Shown here: positions 35,808 to 45,732 of the stretch, in pieces
How positions within the stretch are numbered: position 1 is the stretch's first letter
Layout of the letters: every line of letters starts with the position of its first letter
NCBI GenBank assembly: GCA_015232855.1
Contig: JADFYW010000011.1
Span: 1 to 58,906, forward strand
Length of the DNA stretch: 58,906 bases
Reading direction: 5' to 3'
DNA from: Fibrobacteria bacterium
Lineage (GTDB): Bacteria > Fibrobacterota > Fibrobacteria > UBA11236 > JADFYW01
The notes under the pieces: generated by a model
The model's input: the letters and a program-made list of their open reading frames with translations, nothing else
Database searches by the model: none
Told to the model about the DNA's origin: nothing
Position numbers and translations under genes: made by a program

Positions 35808-36773
35808 TCAGGATTTTTTCTTGGTTATTGAAACTACTACTGTGGCATTTTCATCTGAGCCATTTACGCTTTTGATTTTAACCAGAACTATATTCCCCTG
35901 GTCGGTTTTTAAGATAAAAACATCATTTGAATTTAATATTGTATTTGATAGTGAAGTAGTGGTTTCGTCCCAATAAGCATCAATTTGGTATTGGGATTTA
36001 ATATTGTCAAAACCGGTGCCAATAGCAGTTTTATAAAAAGGAGTACTATTCTTTTTGGCCCAGGAGTCCTTTACTGGAATTAAGAAGGTGTAAGCCGCTG
36101 CGGAATCAGGGCTGAAAAGTTTTAGCCCACTGGAAATTTTAGCAAGAAAAAGGTCGATTTTTGCAGAATTGTCTTTTGCTTCGCTTTGTATATAAGCCTT
36201 AGGCTGATCAGCATCCAGAGAACTTCCTTCACTAGCACCCTGAGCACCGATTGTTACGTCGCTTACCTCAATATCTGCCTGGATTTCACCACTATCGTTA
36301 CAAGTCGGGCCGTTCACTGTAAAATTAACGGAAGCGTTTTCGCCCACATCATAGCCATTAACTCCAGCCTGGAGCATGAGGATATAATCTCCTCCACAGG
36401 TTAATTGAGATGCTGAACTGAATGTGATAATCATCAGTTTTGCATCTTCCTCTAAATTGAGCATTTTTTCGTCTTCTAAAGTGGGAGTTGATTCGGCGGA
36501 ATAGTCGATCTGGAATATCTTTTTCTTGTCACCAACTATTTCTTCACCCGCTCCAGTCATGAGTTTGTAATTCATGTCAATTTTACCATTAGCTTCCACC
36601 GAACCGAGAATTTTAAGGGTATCACCAACATCAACGGTAATTTCTCCTGTCATGGTGGCATCCAGTGTTATCTTTGCTTCGTCTTCCTCTCCTCCCAAAT
36701 CAAGGCATGCGTTGAAGCATAAGGCCAATAAAAAAACACCAGCCAAAGTAAATTTCTCGAAAAATTTTATCAT
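35808..36773 (-). CDS. Lipoprotein of unknown function
   Basis: A 321-residue lipoprotein: a signal segment with VFLLALCFNAC puts the lipidated Cys near residue 23, followed by an acidic stretch DLGGEEDEAK. The rest is Asp/Ser/Thr-rich and looks all-beta, perhaps two immunoglobulin-like domains (ITVDVGDTLKILGSVEANGK near 45, then ASVNFTVNGPTCNDSGEI near 144). I cannot name a family. AAGGAGGA precedes the ATG. It lies downstream of the giant lipoprotein gene, but a terminator between them suggests separate transcription. Confidence 0.72.
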   Translation of the reverse strand: MIKFFEKFTLAGVFLLALCFNACLDLGGEEDEAKITLDATMTGEITVDVGDTLKILGSVEANGKIDMNYKLMTGAGEEIVGDKKKIFQIDYSAESTPTLEDEKMLNLEEDAKLMIITFSSASQLTCGGDYILMLQAGVNGYDVGENASVNFTVNGPTCNDSGEIQADIEVSDVTIGAQGASEGSSLDADQPKAYIQSEAKDNSAKIDLFLAKISSGLKLFSPDSAAAYTFLIPVKDSWAKKNSTPFYKTAIGTGFDNIKSQYQIDAYWDETTTSLSNTILNSNDVFILKTDQGNIVLVKIKSVNGSDENATVVVSITKKKS

Positions 36774-36942
36774 TCCTGTCCTCCTTAAATGATATTGGTT
36801 CTAATAGAAAATATTTATTCCCTGTTGTCAGAGCAAGGCTAATACCTCATAAGTAATGAAAACAGAATATACCGATTCCAATAACCTGTTAGGCTTAGCT
36901 GTTTAAATTAAAAATCCCTATCCCCGATATTTATATTGCTAA

Positions 36943-36969
36943 AAAAGCGCGGCATAACACCGCGCTTTT
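36943..36969 (-). terminator. Rho-independent terminator of the giant lipoprotein gene
   Basis: AAAAGCGCGG (36943-36952) and CCGCGCTTTT (36960-36969) form a perfect 10-bp stem with a 7-nt loop, 7 bp after the minus-strand stop codon. On the minus strand a six-T tract follows the stem. Confidence 0.9.
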
Positions 36970-36976
36970 CTTTTTC

Positions 36977-39900
36977 TTATTTAAAATATCCCGATTCAAT
37001 TACGATGATTAAGCCTTCGTCAACCATTGGTTTCCCAGGTTCTGCAGGATCTTCTACCACGTTGAATCGCCTGTCGACAAGATTGCCAGTTGAGAGTTTA
37101 ATGAAAACTTCCTTTCCTCCGGTTAATGGATTTTCAAATGAAAATTCATCAACCGTTAATTCTATACCGTCTTTGGTCTCAACATCTTCAGCCATAACAT
37201 AGAGAATCTTTACACTATCCCTGTTTGAAAGTTGTTTGTTGGTAAGAAAATCATGAAAGTTATTAATGTCCATTACTAGCTTTTTTGGACCTTCATCGGG
37301 CTGTTTCATTTTGGATATAACAATAGGTTTATCTTCTATGAGCAGCACTTTCTGGTCATCTCCCCCTGGTGCAAGGAAAATCAGGAAATGATCCATCAGG
37401 CTTGGATGGGGGGTAATCACCGTGCTATCTGGCTGGGTATTTAATTCTGCAGGCATAACAACTTTGCTCCAGATGATAGTTTCACTGGTATCACTTGCTA
37501 TACCGATTTCACCATTTGATTTTGTTAAAGCATCATTGATAGCTTGTGTTGAACCTTTGAAAATTATTGGCTTTGGTTCTTCTCTGCATTCACCTCCCTG
37601 AGTGGGTTGGTCGAAATTATAAGGGTTGGGATCTGAAACATCAGGTACACAATCCTTATCTTTATCCGTCTCTCCCTCCATTCCGCACATTCCGCCGGAT
37701 TGAGGCATATTAGGATTGTCTGGGTAGCCATCTAAAGAATCAGGCACACAGTCGTTATCTCGATCACCTTCTTTTAGAGTTCCACATGCTCCACCAACCT
37801 TAGGAATGTCGGCATTATCCGGGTTGGAATCAACGGAATCAGGTACACAGTCATTATCTTTATCACCATTACTGGTGTCGACTGGCGCATCTTTTTCCAG
37901 TACAAGAAGTCTATTGTCCATGATATAAGGCACTTGATCATTCCCATCGGGAGCGAGGAATATTAGGATTTTATCCTGCTTCTTCGGATGAACGGTTATC
38001 ACAGAACCTTCGGGATTTTTCTTTAGTGCCGGAGCCATACCGATGTTTTCGTGATAGTACTCTTCAGAACCTCCAAACACGACAATAACCTCACCCCTGG
38101 TATTTACCAGCTCATCCCAAATAGTCTGGCGCACACCTTTGTATACAACAGGTTCTACGTCTTTACCACCGCATTGTCCGCCCTGGGTTGGATTATTAAA
38201 GTCGAAGTCATTAGGATCATCCTGTTTGAGTACGCAGTCACCGTCTTCATCATTAGGATCTCTGCCTATTTGGGTTTTGCGGATAACGATAGGCTCGTTC
38301 GCCTTTACAAGTAATGTTGTTTCATCTTCCGAAGTTGCCAGAAATACCAACATTTCAGCACCATTATTTGGTTCTGGTGTTACGGTAAAGCCATCCGGAT
38401 CAACACTGATTTGTGCGTCTTTGCCAATGGTTATTGGCTTAATCGGTGTGCCAGGACCCTCAGTGAGACCTACAATTCCATTTGAGGCTATCAACGCAGA
38501 TTGAATGCCGGCGATAACACCTCTATAGATTTGTGGATCATCTGAAGCACCACCGCATTCACCATTGAATGTTGGATTATCTCGATCTTTAGGATCTGGA
38601 TCTCTGGAATCATCAACGCAATCCCCATCTTCATCGGCAAAGCCTCCACATTGACCACCCTGGAAGGGGTTATCCGGGTTGTTGGGATCCGGGTCTTTTT
38701 CATCCGGTACACAATCACCGTCGTTATCAACAGCGCCACCACATTGTCCGCCCTGTGAAGGTACGTTTGGGTTACCCGGTTCGGGATCCATATTATCCGG
38801 TACACAATCCTGATCCTTGTCTCCTACTGTGTTACATTGGCCATTTTGGGTTGGATTATTCCTATCATTTGGATTTGGATCATCTCTGTCGTCGACACAG
38901 TCGCCGTCAAAGTCTTTGAATCCGCAGTCTCCGCCCTGGATAGGCATATTGAAGTCATTAGGATAGGAATCGTTCTTATCTTCGATACAGTCACCATCCA
39001 TATCCTGCACGCATTTTCCGCCAACAGCGGGTTTGTTGGGATCATTAGGGTCTGGATCTTCTGAATCATTCACACAGTCACCATCATTGTCCATAAATCC
39101 AGGACCTACACACTTTCCGCCAGGAACAGGATTGTTGGGGTTATTAGGGTCTGGATCACCATCATCAGGGACACAGTCACGATCAAGATCAACACCACCA
39201 CCTGAGTTTCCACTCATCTGGTCCAGATCTGCTCTTTTGTATATGGCAAGAAGGAGACCAAGATTACCAGTAGAGTCTTTACCAACAGCTGGTCTGCCGA
39301 AATCGTTTGGAGAACTTAGTACAACATAACGCAGTGAATCAGTATTTTCAGGGAAGACCTGTGCTAACACAATGAAGTCACCCTGAGGCATGAACTGCAT
39401 TTCCTGGACCATTGTCATTGAAACAGAGGCTTGTGTGCCACTCATATCAATTACATGCATATTTACTTTTTCGGATTGTACCAACTCCCACATAAAATCT
39501 CTTACCATCCAGGGCTGTCCGCCGAAGAGTTGGAGTTTCATGTTGATTTCATCATTTGGAGGAACCGGGACAAGAACAACAGCCGGGCCATTGGGACCGA
39601 TAGCTATTGCAATATCGCCATCGCCACGTATGTTGGATGCAGCTACCGCGTAATATTCGGTAGATGCCGGGAAGGGAAGATCATGGGCTTTGTGGACCAT
39701 TAATCCGTCCATTTCCTGGAAGCGACCTCCAAAAGTGTGACTATTCTGGTAGTTGAGGGTGATTACATCAAACCCCATGTTCAGGATATTTTCAGTTGCT
39801 GAGAAACCGATGTATTTTCTTAACTGAGTATGGAAAGCAGTCTTTCCGCCTTTGAAAATTTTCCATGTTTTACTCTTGTCCATGATATCATCAGCTCTGC

Positions 39901-42900
39901 CCTGCAGTGCATCTGGTATAGCAAAACCGCACTTGCCGCCCTGGTTCGGGTTATTATAATCGTCTGGCGCCGGGTCTTCATTATCCGGGATACAATCACC
40001 GTCTCTATCTTCACCAGCTGGGCCTGGGCCCATGTTGCCATTATCCATGCACATCTCCCCATGGATTTGTCTTGGCTCGGTTACGATTACGTTTTTGTAT
40101 ACCTTACCATTCTGGTCGTATTCCTGGTCTTTGATACCGGGGACTTGAGGATTATTACCTTCAAGCAGGATAAGCTGCATGCCCCAGAAACTGTTGGCAT
40201 CGTCGAGCTTGAGCTGGTTGAACTTCATGTATACATCATCTTCGCCTTTAATGGGGATAATGCGTACAAAACCACACTCAGGATTGTTACTGTTGAAAAT
40301 ATGATTGCTGTCGTTTATGGACTTGAGCATCACACCATTACCCTGGATAAGAAGATTAAAGGTATCGCCTGTTTGTATGAATTTCTTTGTTACGAGAAAC
40401 TTCATGAATTCGTTTGTACCATTAACATAAGGTGGAGCGCCGCCACCCATCATACCACATTGACCGCCGGGAATTGGTTTTTCGTGATCGTCTGGTGCGG
40501 GGTCTTCCCAATCTGGGATACAATCGCCGTCACGGTCATCACCAACCGGACCAGGACCTTCGTTAAAACCTGTGCCGTATTCATCAATACGGGCCCAACC
40601 TTTAAGTGTACCTGTGGGATCACCATTTACATTAAAACCTTTTTCTGCAACTCTTGCAGAGAACTCACCAGGTAAGTCATGATAATCGTAACGCATACAT
40701 CTTGTTGAGTCTATATCTCCGTCAGCTCCAAACTCATACTGGCCACATTCTTGGCTGCCTGCGTTGAATCCACCGTCAAACACCCATCCAGGGGTCTGAT
40801 TGCCCGTGGAATCTATAAATGGTGCACGCATGAGTTCACCATTGAGATGGAGTTTTTCGTGTTCTGTAGGACTTTCTTTCCAGTAGTCTGCTTCAATATG
40901 AAATCCGTCCATATTTGGATGAAACATCAAATGTCCACCAACATTTGGTTCGTTGTAGTGAGCCTTTAATGTGTAAGCGGTATCACCGTTGTTATCAACG
41001 ATGATTATCATCTGGTTTGAAGGGTCTACGTTTTTGTCGGTGACAAAATGGAATTTCCAACCTGCGAATACACCCGCCGGAGGCTCACGATATCCTACAT
41101 GCATATCTGGATTATTGGGGCCTGGGCCTGTTGCCGGGCCGAAATGCAGGAAGTTTTCAACATTTACACCACTCTTACTGCTGGCTGCCCATTGGCCCAT
41201 GTAGGGACCGCCGCCAAAGTCAGTGGAAAACTTGTCTTTGGGGGAAGCTACCATGTCAACGGGACCTTGAAGAACTCCGTTGCCCATGTCGTAATTACCG
41301 CGACAAAGGAGGCTGTTACCGGCTTCCGGGCCGGTTTCAAACCTGATGGGGAACATAAGTTCGCCGATGCCTTCATTAAAGTAAGCTGCGACAGAATCTC
41401 TTAAGGTGTCTTTCTTGAAGAAACACTCGTATTTTGCTGTGAGCATAGCTTCGTTTTTGATAGTAACTTTGATGGCAAAGCGTTCATCAGGAGAATCGCC
41501 AAAGGCAATAAGACCTTTGAACACACCTGTAGGTGCTTTTTGACGTGCCCGCGTACCAGGTTTACTCATAGCGTTAAAGGGGTCAAAACCCTTCATTTCT
41601 TCTATCTCATCAGGGAAGCCATCTTTATCGCTATCTATGATAATAATATTAAACTCTTCTGCAAGACGTTTGAGTTGAGCCTCAATACCAGCGGAATCAG
41701 CGGCTTTATAGATAAGACTATCTGAGCCGTCTTTATCCAGCATTTCTTCCAGGAAGTCCGCCATGCCGTCCAGGTCCGAATCCACGGTGAAATCAGGATA
41801 GGATGAACGGTTATTGGGGTCGGTTCCGTATTTTATTTCCATATGATCAGGGACTTGGTCTAGGTCTCGATCATCAAAACCACCCTGGAACATTCCACCC
41901 TGCCCATCCATCGGGGCCTGGTTGAAGAAGATAAGTTCAATCTGCTTTTCGTCAGGAACATTTTTAACTGCAAATTGGCCATATTCAGGCGATTTGTAAA
42001 AATCAGATTCGCCTAAAAAGTTCTCACCCGTAAATCCGGAAGCGAGGAACATTGATGCGGATGTATCGGTCACGGCTATAGCCTTCCAAAAGTAAACACC
42101 TGCGATGCCTTTTTCCCAATTTACCAGTTCTTCTATCGGATATTCAAACATGGCCCGTTCCCAACCCGGAAGGCCTAGAGAATGCATATCACGCAAAATG
42201 GAAGTGCCATTTCCACCTTGTACGGGTTTCCCATCGTTGGTAATTTTTAATTCCACTTCAGACAATGTGGTGTCCGCTTTAACAAAATATAAGGCACCAA
42301 AACGAGGCCTGTTTGAAAGAAACCAGGGATCTTCGGCCAGACCGATAAGATAACCAAACTTGCTGCCGTACTTAATGTTATCGAGTTTGCGCAGGTTTTT
42401 GATTTTTAGTGTAATGCTGCCGTCATCGGCTGCTGTATTATCAGCTTTGTCAACCGGTGAGAGAAGTTCGATTGGCTTGATGTTTTCAAAGTTTTCAAAA
42501 GACTTAAAGGCACTGTCGTATTCAACCTTTTCATCCATACTTCCCAGTTCTGCTCCGTTAAGAAATACGATGGACCAGACGTTATTTTCTTTTACCAAAA
42601 CAAAATTAAGGAGAGAAAGTTCTGTATGGGCCTTTGCTTCGTCAGGATTACAAACATAACGAGGTTCGAAATTAAAACGATTCGGTTTTTCGATCTTCTT
42701 TTGTTTTGCTGCTACTTTAGCAGTATCGCCTTTGACTATTACGCCTTCATCTACAAAGAATTCATCTTGCATGTCAGATTTTACGGGTTGTAATACAACA
42801 TTAGAAGTACGTTTGAGCAGGTCAGCCCAGAAGGTTTCGTCATCTTCTGCATTATCAGCAGAAACCGGGCCATGGAAATTAGAAAAATCAGCGTCGTAAA

Positions 42901-44575
42901 AATAATTCTTTCCGTCATAGGTAAGTTTCGGACGAGAGGGATCCCATGTAATTGTTTCATTGGAAATAAGAGTTCTGTTTTTATCCCAGACTCTTCGAGT
43001 AGCTCCTGGAGGAACATTTGTTTCTACCCAGAGTTTTGGACCATCGGGATTGCCTGCAGGGTGAACCAGCCATCTGATAATATTACCTTCGACGCATGCC
43101 GAGCTGTCTATGTCAAACACGGGAGCGGAAATACCCATCATCATTTGATCGCGTTCAGATACATCTCGTTGAATACTTTCAACAACTTGTTCTTTTGACT
43201 CAAGTTTCCCATCCATATACATCCGGAAATTCGGGTGAAGGTGAGATGCAAATTTGGGGATGTCGCCCTGGAGGAATGCGTCCAGAATTCCCTCGACAAT
43301 CTGGGCAACCACACCCTCTTCGCCGCCAGCACCTGCAGCACCACTATACGCCGCCACTTTAAATTTTAGTTCCTTCGCTTCTTTGAGAGTTGCTCCAGAA
43401 ATATCTTTTACGGTGATGGGAATGGATACCGTATATTCTTTACCAATTTCAAAAGGCTGTTTATGGGTGAATACTGCTTTATTTCCTCTTATTTCCCAGA
43501 GACCGGGGATTTTGGGTGTCATGATGACATTATTGAGTACTGAAAAAATTTCCACTGGCCTGGTGAAAATGATGCCCGGGGCCTGGAGTGGTTTGATTTC
43601 GCTACCGTTCGCCGGGTAGGTTTCTGCTACAACAAAATCTTCTAAGTTTGCTGCATTAACTGGCACGAATGTGGCCTTTGCTTTTGCCTCCAGAGAATTT
43701 TTAGCCATATCTTTGAGTGTTTTGTTAATGAGAATACCATATTGCCTGGTCGTATCTATGGTGGTTTTAAGAGTAAGCATGAGAACGGTGTTATTCCCAT
43801 TCCAGACTTGTTCAATATTTGCCATGGTATCGCTGAGAGCGAATGCACCATTTTCTGCGCTGGTGTCAAGTAAACCCATGTATATTTCGGTAGCGGAACT
43901 CCTGAGCATCGGCTCGGAAAAAACAATGTTTATGATGGGGTTTGTATTGGTGACGCCGGTTAGTAGATAGATGCCCGAATTTTGATCGGGGCTGGTGGCG
44001 TTGTAAATGCTTACAATGGTAGGAGAAATTTTATCTTCTGCGGCGGTGGTGTTTTGAATGTCAACGATGCTGTCTTTTTTTGCTCCGATGTTATCGATAC
44101 GAGCAGTGATGAGTTCTTGTGTAGTCGGATCAAACTTAACTGCAAAGGCGAAATAGAGGCCTTCATCAAGGACAGCGTAGTATTTGCCGTCGGCATCAGA
44201 CTGGGTATGATAACTACTGTTGGTTGATGCGCTCAATGCATCGTAAAACATAATGTCTGCATTGGCCAGAGGAACGGGTTCGTTTGATGATACTTTAGCG
44301 AGCCCGGCGGCATTAATGTACGCACGTTTGGATAAGCCAGTTACTCCGCCTTCTTTTAATAAGACGCCGGTTACAACGGCTTTGCCTTCGTTTTGATCAA
44401 GGAGTTCTTCTGCTTTACCGGCAAGGATATCAGTTTTTTCTGTGAGACTCGTTGTATCTATCGGGCTCTTAACAAACTTGTCGAGTTTGTCTTGCAACTC
44501 GGCGCATCCGGAAAATAAAAGCACAGCAAAAAGACCTAGAAAAATCTTAGTGCGGGAATTGAAAAAAGTGATCAT
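36977..44575 (-). CDS. Giant lipoprotein (~2532 aa) with Ig-like domains and Cys-bearing Asp-rich repeats
   Basis: Surface or periplasmic lipoprotein. The frame opens at 44590, but AAGGGG stands 6 bp before the ATG at 44575, which is chosen. The signal segment ends in the lipobox LFSGC near residue 24. In order it has two Big_5-like Ig domains (about 180-320 and 325-415), a long region without recognised domains, and two classical DxDxDG repeats near 915-1010 (DSDLDGMADFLEEM, DSDKDGFPDEIEEM). Then come 13 repeats of the type DGDCVPDxxDPxPxxxxxPxxGGxC. Two are isolated near 1390 and 1540, seven are in tandem at about 1797-2015 and four lie further on. Three copies of an unknown ~85-residue module are interleaved near 2021, 2148 and 2341. 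Asp-rich repeats of this kind bind calcium in thrombospondin type 3 arrays. The function is unknown; adhesion or a calcium-stiffened surface stalk is inference. Confidence 0.82.
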   Translation of the reverse strand: MITFFNSRTKIFLGLFAVLLFSGCAELQDKLDKFVKSPIDTTSLTEKTDILAGKAEELLDQNEGKAVVTGVLLKEGGVTGLSKRAYINAAGLAKVSSNEPVPLANADIMFYDALSASTNSSYHTQSDADGKYYAVLDEGLYFAFAVKFDPTTQELITARIDNIGAKKDSIVDIQNTTAAEDKISPTIVSIYNATSPDQNSGIYLLTGVTNTNPIINIVFSEPMLRSSATEIYMGLLDTSAENGAFALSDTMANIEQVWNGNNTVLMLTLKTTIDTTRQYGILINKTLKDMAKNSLEAKAKATFVPVNAANLEDFVVAETYPANGSEIKPLQAPGIIFTRPVEIFSVLNNVIMTPKIPGLWEIRGNKAVFTHKQPFEIGKEYTVSIPITVKDISGATLKEAKELKFKVAAYSGAAGAGGEEGVVAQIVEGILDAFLQGDIPKFASHLHPNFRMYMDGKLESKEQVVESIQRDVSERDQMMMGISAPVFDIDSSACVEGNIIRWLVHPAGNPDGPKLWVETNVPPGATRRVWDKNRTLISNETITWDPSRPKLTYDGKNYFYDADFSNFHGPVSADNAEDDETFWADLLKRTSNVVLQPVKSDMQDEFFVDEGVIVKGDTAKVAAKQKKIEKPNRFNFEPRYVCNPDEAKAHTELSLLNFVLVKENNVWSIVFLNGAELGSMDEKVEYDSAFKSFENFENIKPIELLSPVDKADNTAADDGSITLKIKNLRKLDNIKYGSKFGYLIGLAEDPWFLSNRPRFGALYFVKADTTLSEVELKITNDGKPVQGGNGTSILRDMHSLGLPGWERAMFEYPIEELVNWEKGIAGVYFWKAIAVTDTSASMFLASGFTGENFLGESDFYKSPEYGQFAVKNVPDEKQIELIFFNQAPMDGQGGMFQGGFDDRDLDQVPDHMEIKYGTDPNNRSSYPDFTVDSDLDGMADFLEEMLDKDGSDSLIYKAADSAGIEAQLKRLAEEFNIIIIDSDKDGFPDEIEEMKGFDPFNAMSKPGTRARQKAPTGVFKGLIAFGDSPDERFAIKVTIKNEAMLTAKYECFFKKDTLRDSVAAYFNEGIGELMFPIRFETGPEAGNSLLCRGNYDMGNGVLQGPVDMVASPKDKFSTDFGGGPYMGQWAASSKSGVNVENFLHFGPATGPGPNNPDMHVGYREPPAGVFAGWKFHFVTDKNVDPSNQMIIIVDNNGDTAYTLKAHYNEPNVGGHLMFHPNMDGFHIEADYWKESPTEHEKLHLNGELMRAPFIDSTGNQTPGWVFDGGFNAGSQECGQYEFGADGDIDSTRCMRYDYHDLPGEFSARVAEKGFNVNGDPTGTLKGWARIDEYGTGFNEGPGPVGDDRDGDCIPDWEDPAPDDHEKPIPGGQCGMMGGGAPPYVNGTNEFMKFLVTKKFIQTGDTFNLLIQGNGVMLKSINDSNHIFNSNNPECGFVRIIPIKGEDDVYMKFNQLKLDDANSFWGMQLILLEGNNPQVPGIKDQEYDQNGKVYKNVIVTEPRQIHGEMCMDNGNMGPGPAGEDRDGDCIPDNEDPAPDDYNNPNQGGKCGFAIPDALQGRADDIMDKSKTWKIFKGGKTAFHTQLRKYIGFSATENILNMGFDVITLNYQNSHTFGGRFQEMDGLMVHKAHDLPFPASTEYYAVAASNIRGDGDIAIAIGPNGPAVVLVPVPPNDEINMKLQLFGGQPWMVRDFMWELVQSEKVNMHVIDMSGTQASVSMTMVQEMQFMPQGDFIVLAQVFPENTDSLRYVVLSSPNDFGRPAVGKDSTGNLGLLLAIYKRADLDQMSGNSGGGVDLDRDCVPDDGDPDPNNPNNPVPGGKCVGPGFMDNDGDCVNDSEDPDPNDPNKPAVGGKCVQDMDGDCIEDKNDSYPNDFNMPIQGGDCGFKDFDGDCVDDRDDPNPNDRNNPTQNGQCNTVGDKDQDCVPDNMDPEPGNPNVPSQGGQCGGAVDNDGDCVPDEKDPDPNNPDNPFQGGQCGGFADEDGDCVDDSRDPDPKDRDNPTFNGECGGASDDPQIYRGVIAGIQSALIASNGIVGLTEGPGTPIKPITIGKDAQISVDPDGFTVTPEPNNGAEMLVFLATSEDETTLLVKANEPIVIRKTQIGRDPNDEDGDCVLKQDDPNDFDFNNPTQGGQCGGKDVEPVVYKGVRQTIWDELVNTRGEVIVVFGGSEEYYHENIGMAPALKKNPEGSVITVHPKKQDKILIFLAPDGNDQVPYIMDNRLLVLEKDAPVDTSNGDKDNDCVPDSVDSNPDNADIPKVGGACGTLKEGDRDNDCVPDSLDGYPDNPNMPQSGGMCGMEGETDKDKDCVPDVSDPNPYNFDQPTQGGECREEPKPIIFKGSTQAINDALTKSNGEIGIASDTSETIIWSKVVMPAELNTQPDSTVITPHPSLMDHFLIFLAPGGDDQKVLLIEDKPIVISKMKQPDEGPKKLVMDINNFHDFLTNKQLSNRDSVKILYVMAEDVETKDGIELTVDEFSFENPLTGGKEVFIKLSTGNLVDRRFNVVEDPAEPGKPMVDEGLIIVIESGYFK

Positions 44576-44797
44576 AACGAACCCCTTCATTTTGGTTTAT
44601 GGTTTTCTTTTGTGTATTGTTCTATTTTCGCCATAAAATGCGAATAATGCAAGGTTTTTTTTATTTTATTTTTGTAAGCGATTATTCAGAATATAACAAT
44701 ATTTCCTGGAAGGGAATACCGGGCTTTTGTTTGTTTCCATTTTGATTTTACTTCAGGAAATTGTATTTCTTGGATAGCACCCATAAAGGAAAAATTT

Positions 44798-45682
44798 ATG
44801 AAAACACAGAGTATGACGGGATTCGGAAAAGCTGAAAAAATTGGTACTGATTTTGCTGTTCGAATTGAAATTAAAACGGTGAACAATAGATTTCTTGATA
44901 TTCAATTCAAAATGAACAAAATTTTGGCACCATTAGAGCCTGAACTGAGGAAAGTTCTGGAAAAAAACATCTCCCGGGGATCTGTTATTTGCTTTATCCA
45001 TTATGAAGAGTTTGGTAAAACATCTTCTTCAATGCAGTTGAATAAACCCTTACTTGAAAAGTATCTGAACTTTGTCAAGCAACTCAAAGAAGTCCTTGAT
45101 GACGATTCTGTGATAAACATCACTGATATTTTACAAATTCCGGATGTGGTAATAGCTTTGCCTGAATCATCTGATGACTCGTTACTTAAAGACAGAGTGG
45201 TACCTACATTTGGAGAAGCTTGCCTGAATCTCTCAGAAATGAGAGCACAGGAAGGGAAAAAGCTTATGCAGGATATGCTAACCCGTGTAAACTCTTTCCC
45301 TGCCTGGCTAACGAAAATCAAAGATTATCTACCTGAGCGTCAGTTTAATTATACCGAAAAATTTAAAGAAAAAATTAAAGAGGTGGCTGGTCCGGATTTA
45401 AAGTTGGATAATGACCGATTAATGACCGAATTGAGTATTCTGGCAGAAAAATTGGATATTACAGAAGAATTGGTACGGTTTGAATCCCATGTAACTCTAT
45501 TTTTGGAAACATGTTCCGCTAATCCAACTCCAGGGAAAAAGCTGGGGTTTATTCTTCAGGAATTGTTACGAGAAATAAATACTCTCTGCAATAAAAGTAT
45601 GCATTCAGGGATTCAACATGAATCTGTGGCTATAAAAGAAGAATTGGAGAAGATTAGAGAGCAAGTGATGAATATTGAGTAA
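44798..45682 (+). CDS. yicC: YicC family endoribonuclease
   Basis: Cytoplasmic RNase family protein of 294 residues. The opening SMTGFGKAE, the segment VRIEIKTVNNRFLDIQFKM near 30 and the C-terminal DUF1732 part (LGFILQELLREINTLCNKS near 250) are diagnostic. The E. coli member has been described as an endoribonuclease acting on small-RNA-controlled transcripts. It lies 50 bp upstream of lgt in the same direction, which suggests co-transcription. Confidence 0.92.
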   Translation: MKTQSMTGFGKAEKIGTDFAVRIEIKTVNNRFLDIQFKMNKILAPLEPELRKVLEKNISRGSVICFIHYEEFGKTSSSMQLNKPLLEKYLNFVKQLKEVLDDDSVINITDILQIPDVVIALPESSDDSLLKDRVVPTFGEACLNLSEMRAQEGKKLMQDMLTRVNSFPAWLTKIKDYLPERQFNYTEKFKEKIKEVAGPDLKLDNDRLMTELSILAEKLDITEELVRFESHVTLFLETCSANPTPGKKLGFILQELLREINTLCNKSMHSGIQHESVAIKEELEKIREQVMNIE

Positions 45683-45732
45683 ATAACGAGAGAGTTGAGG
45701 AAAACAGAATATTTTTTTTTAACTTTCAACCT

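Noticed and set aside
37600..39200. Regular repeats suggesting a CRISPR array
   Set aside because: The periodicity follows codons of the Asp-rich protein repeats; DNA copies are diverged and no spacer-like unique segments of constant size occur.
39830..40675. 281-codon plus-strand open frame opposite the giant lipoprotein gene
   Set aside because: It lies fully inside the opposite-strand repeat gene, has no ribosome site and its composition is the antisense of the Gly/Asp/Pro-rich repeats. It is a shadow frame.
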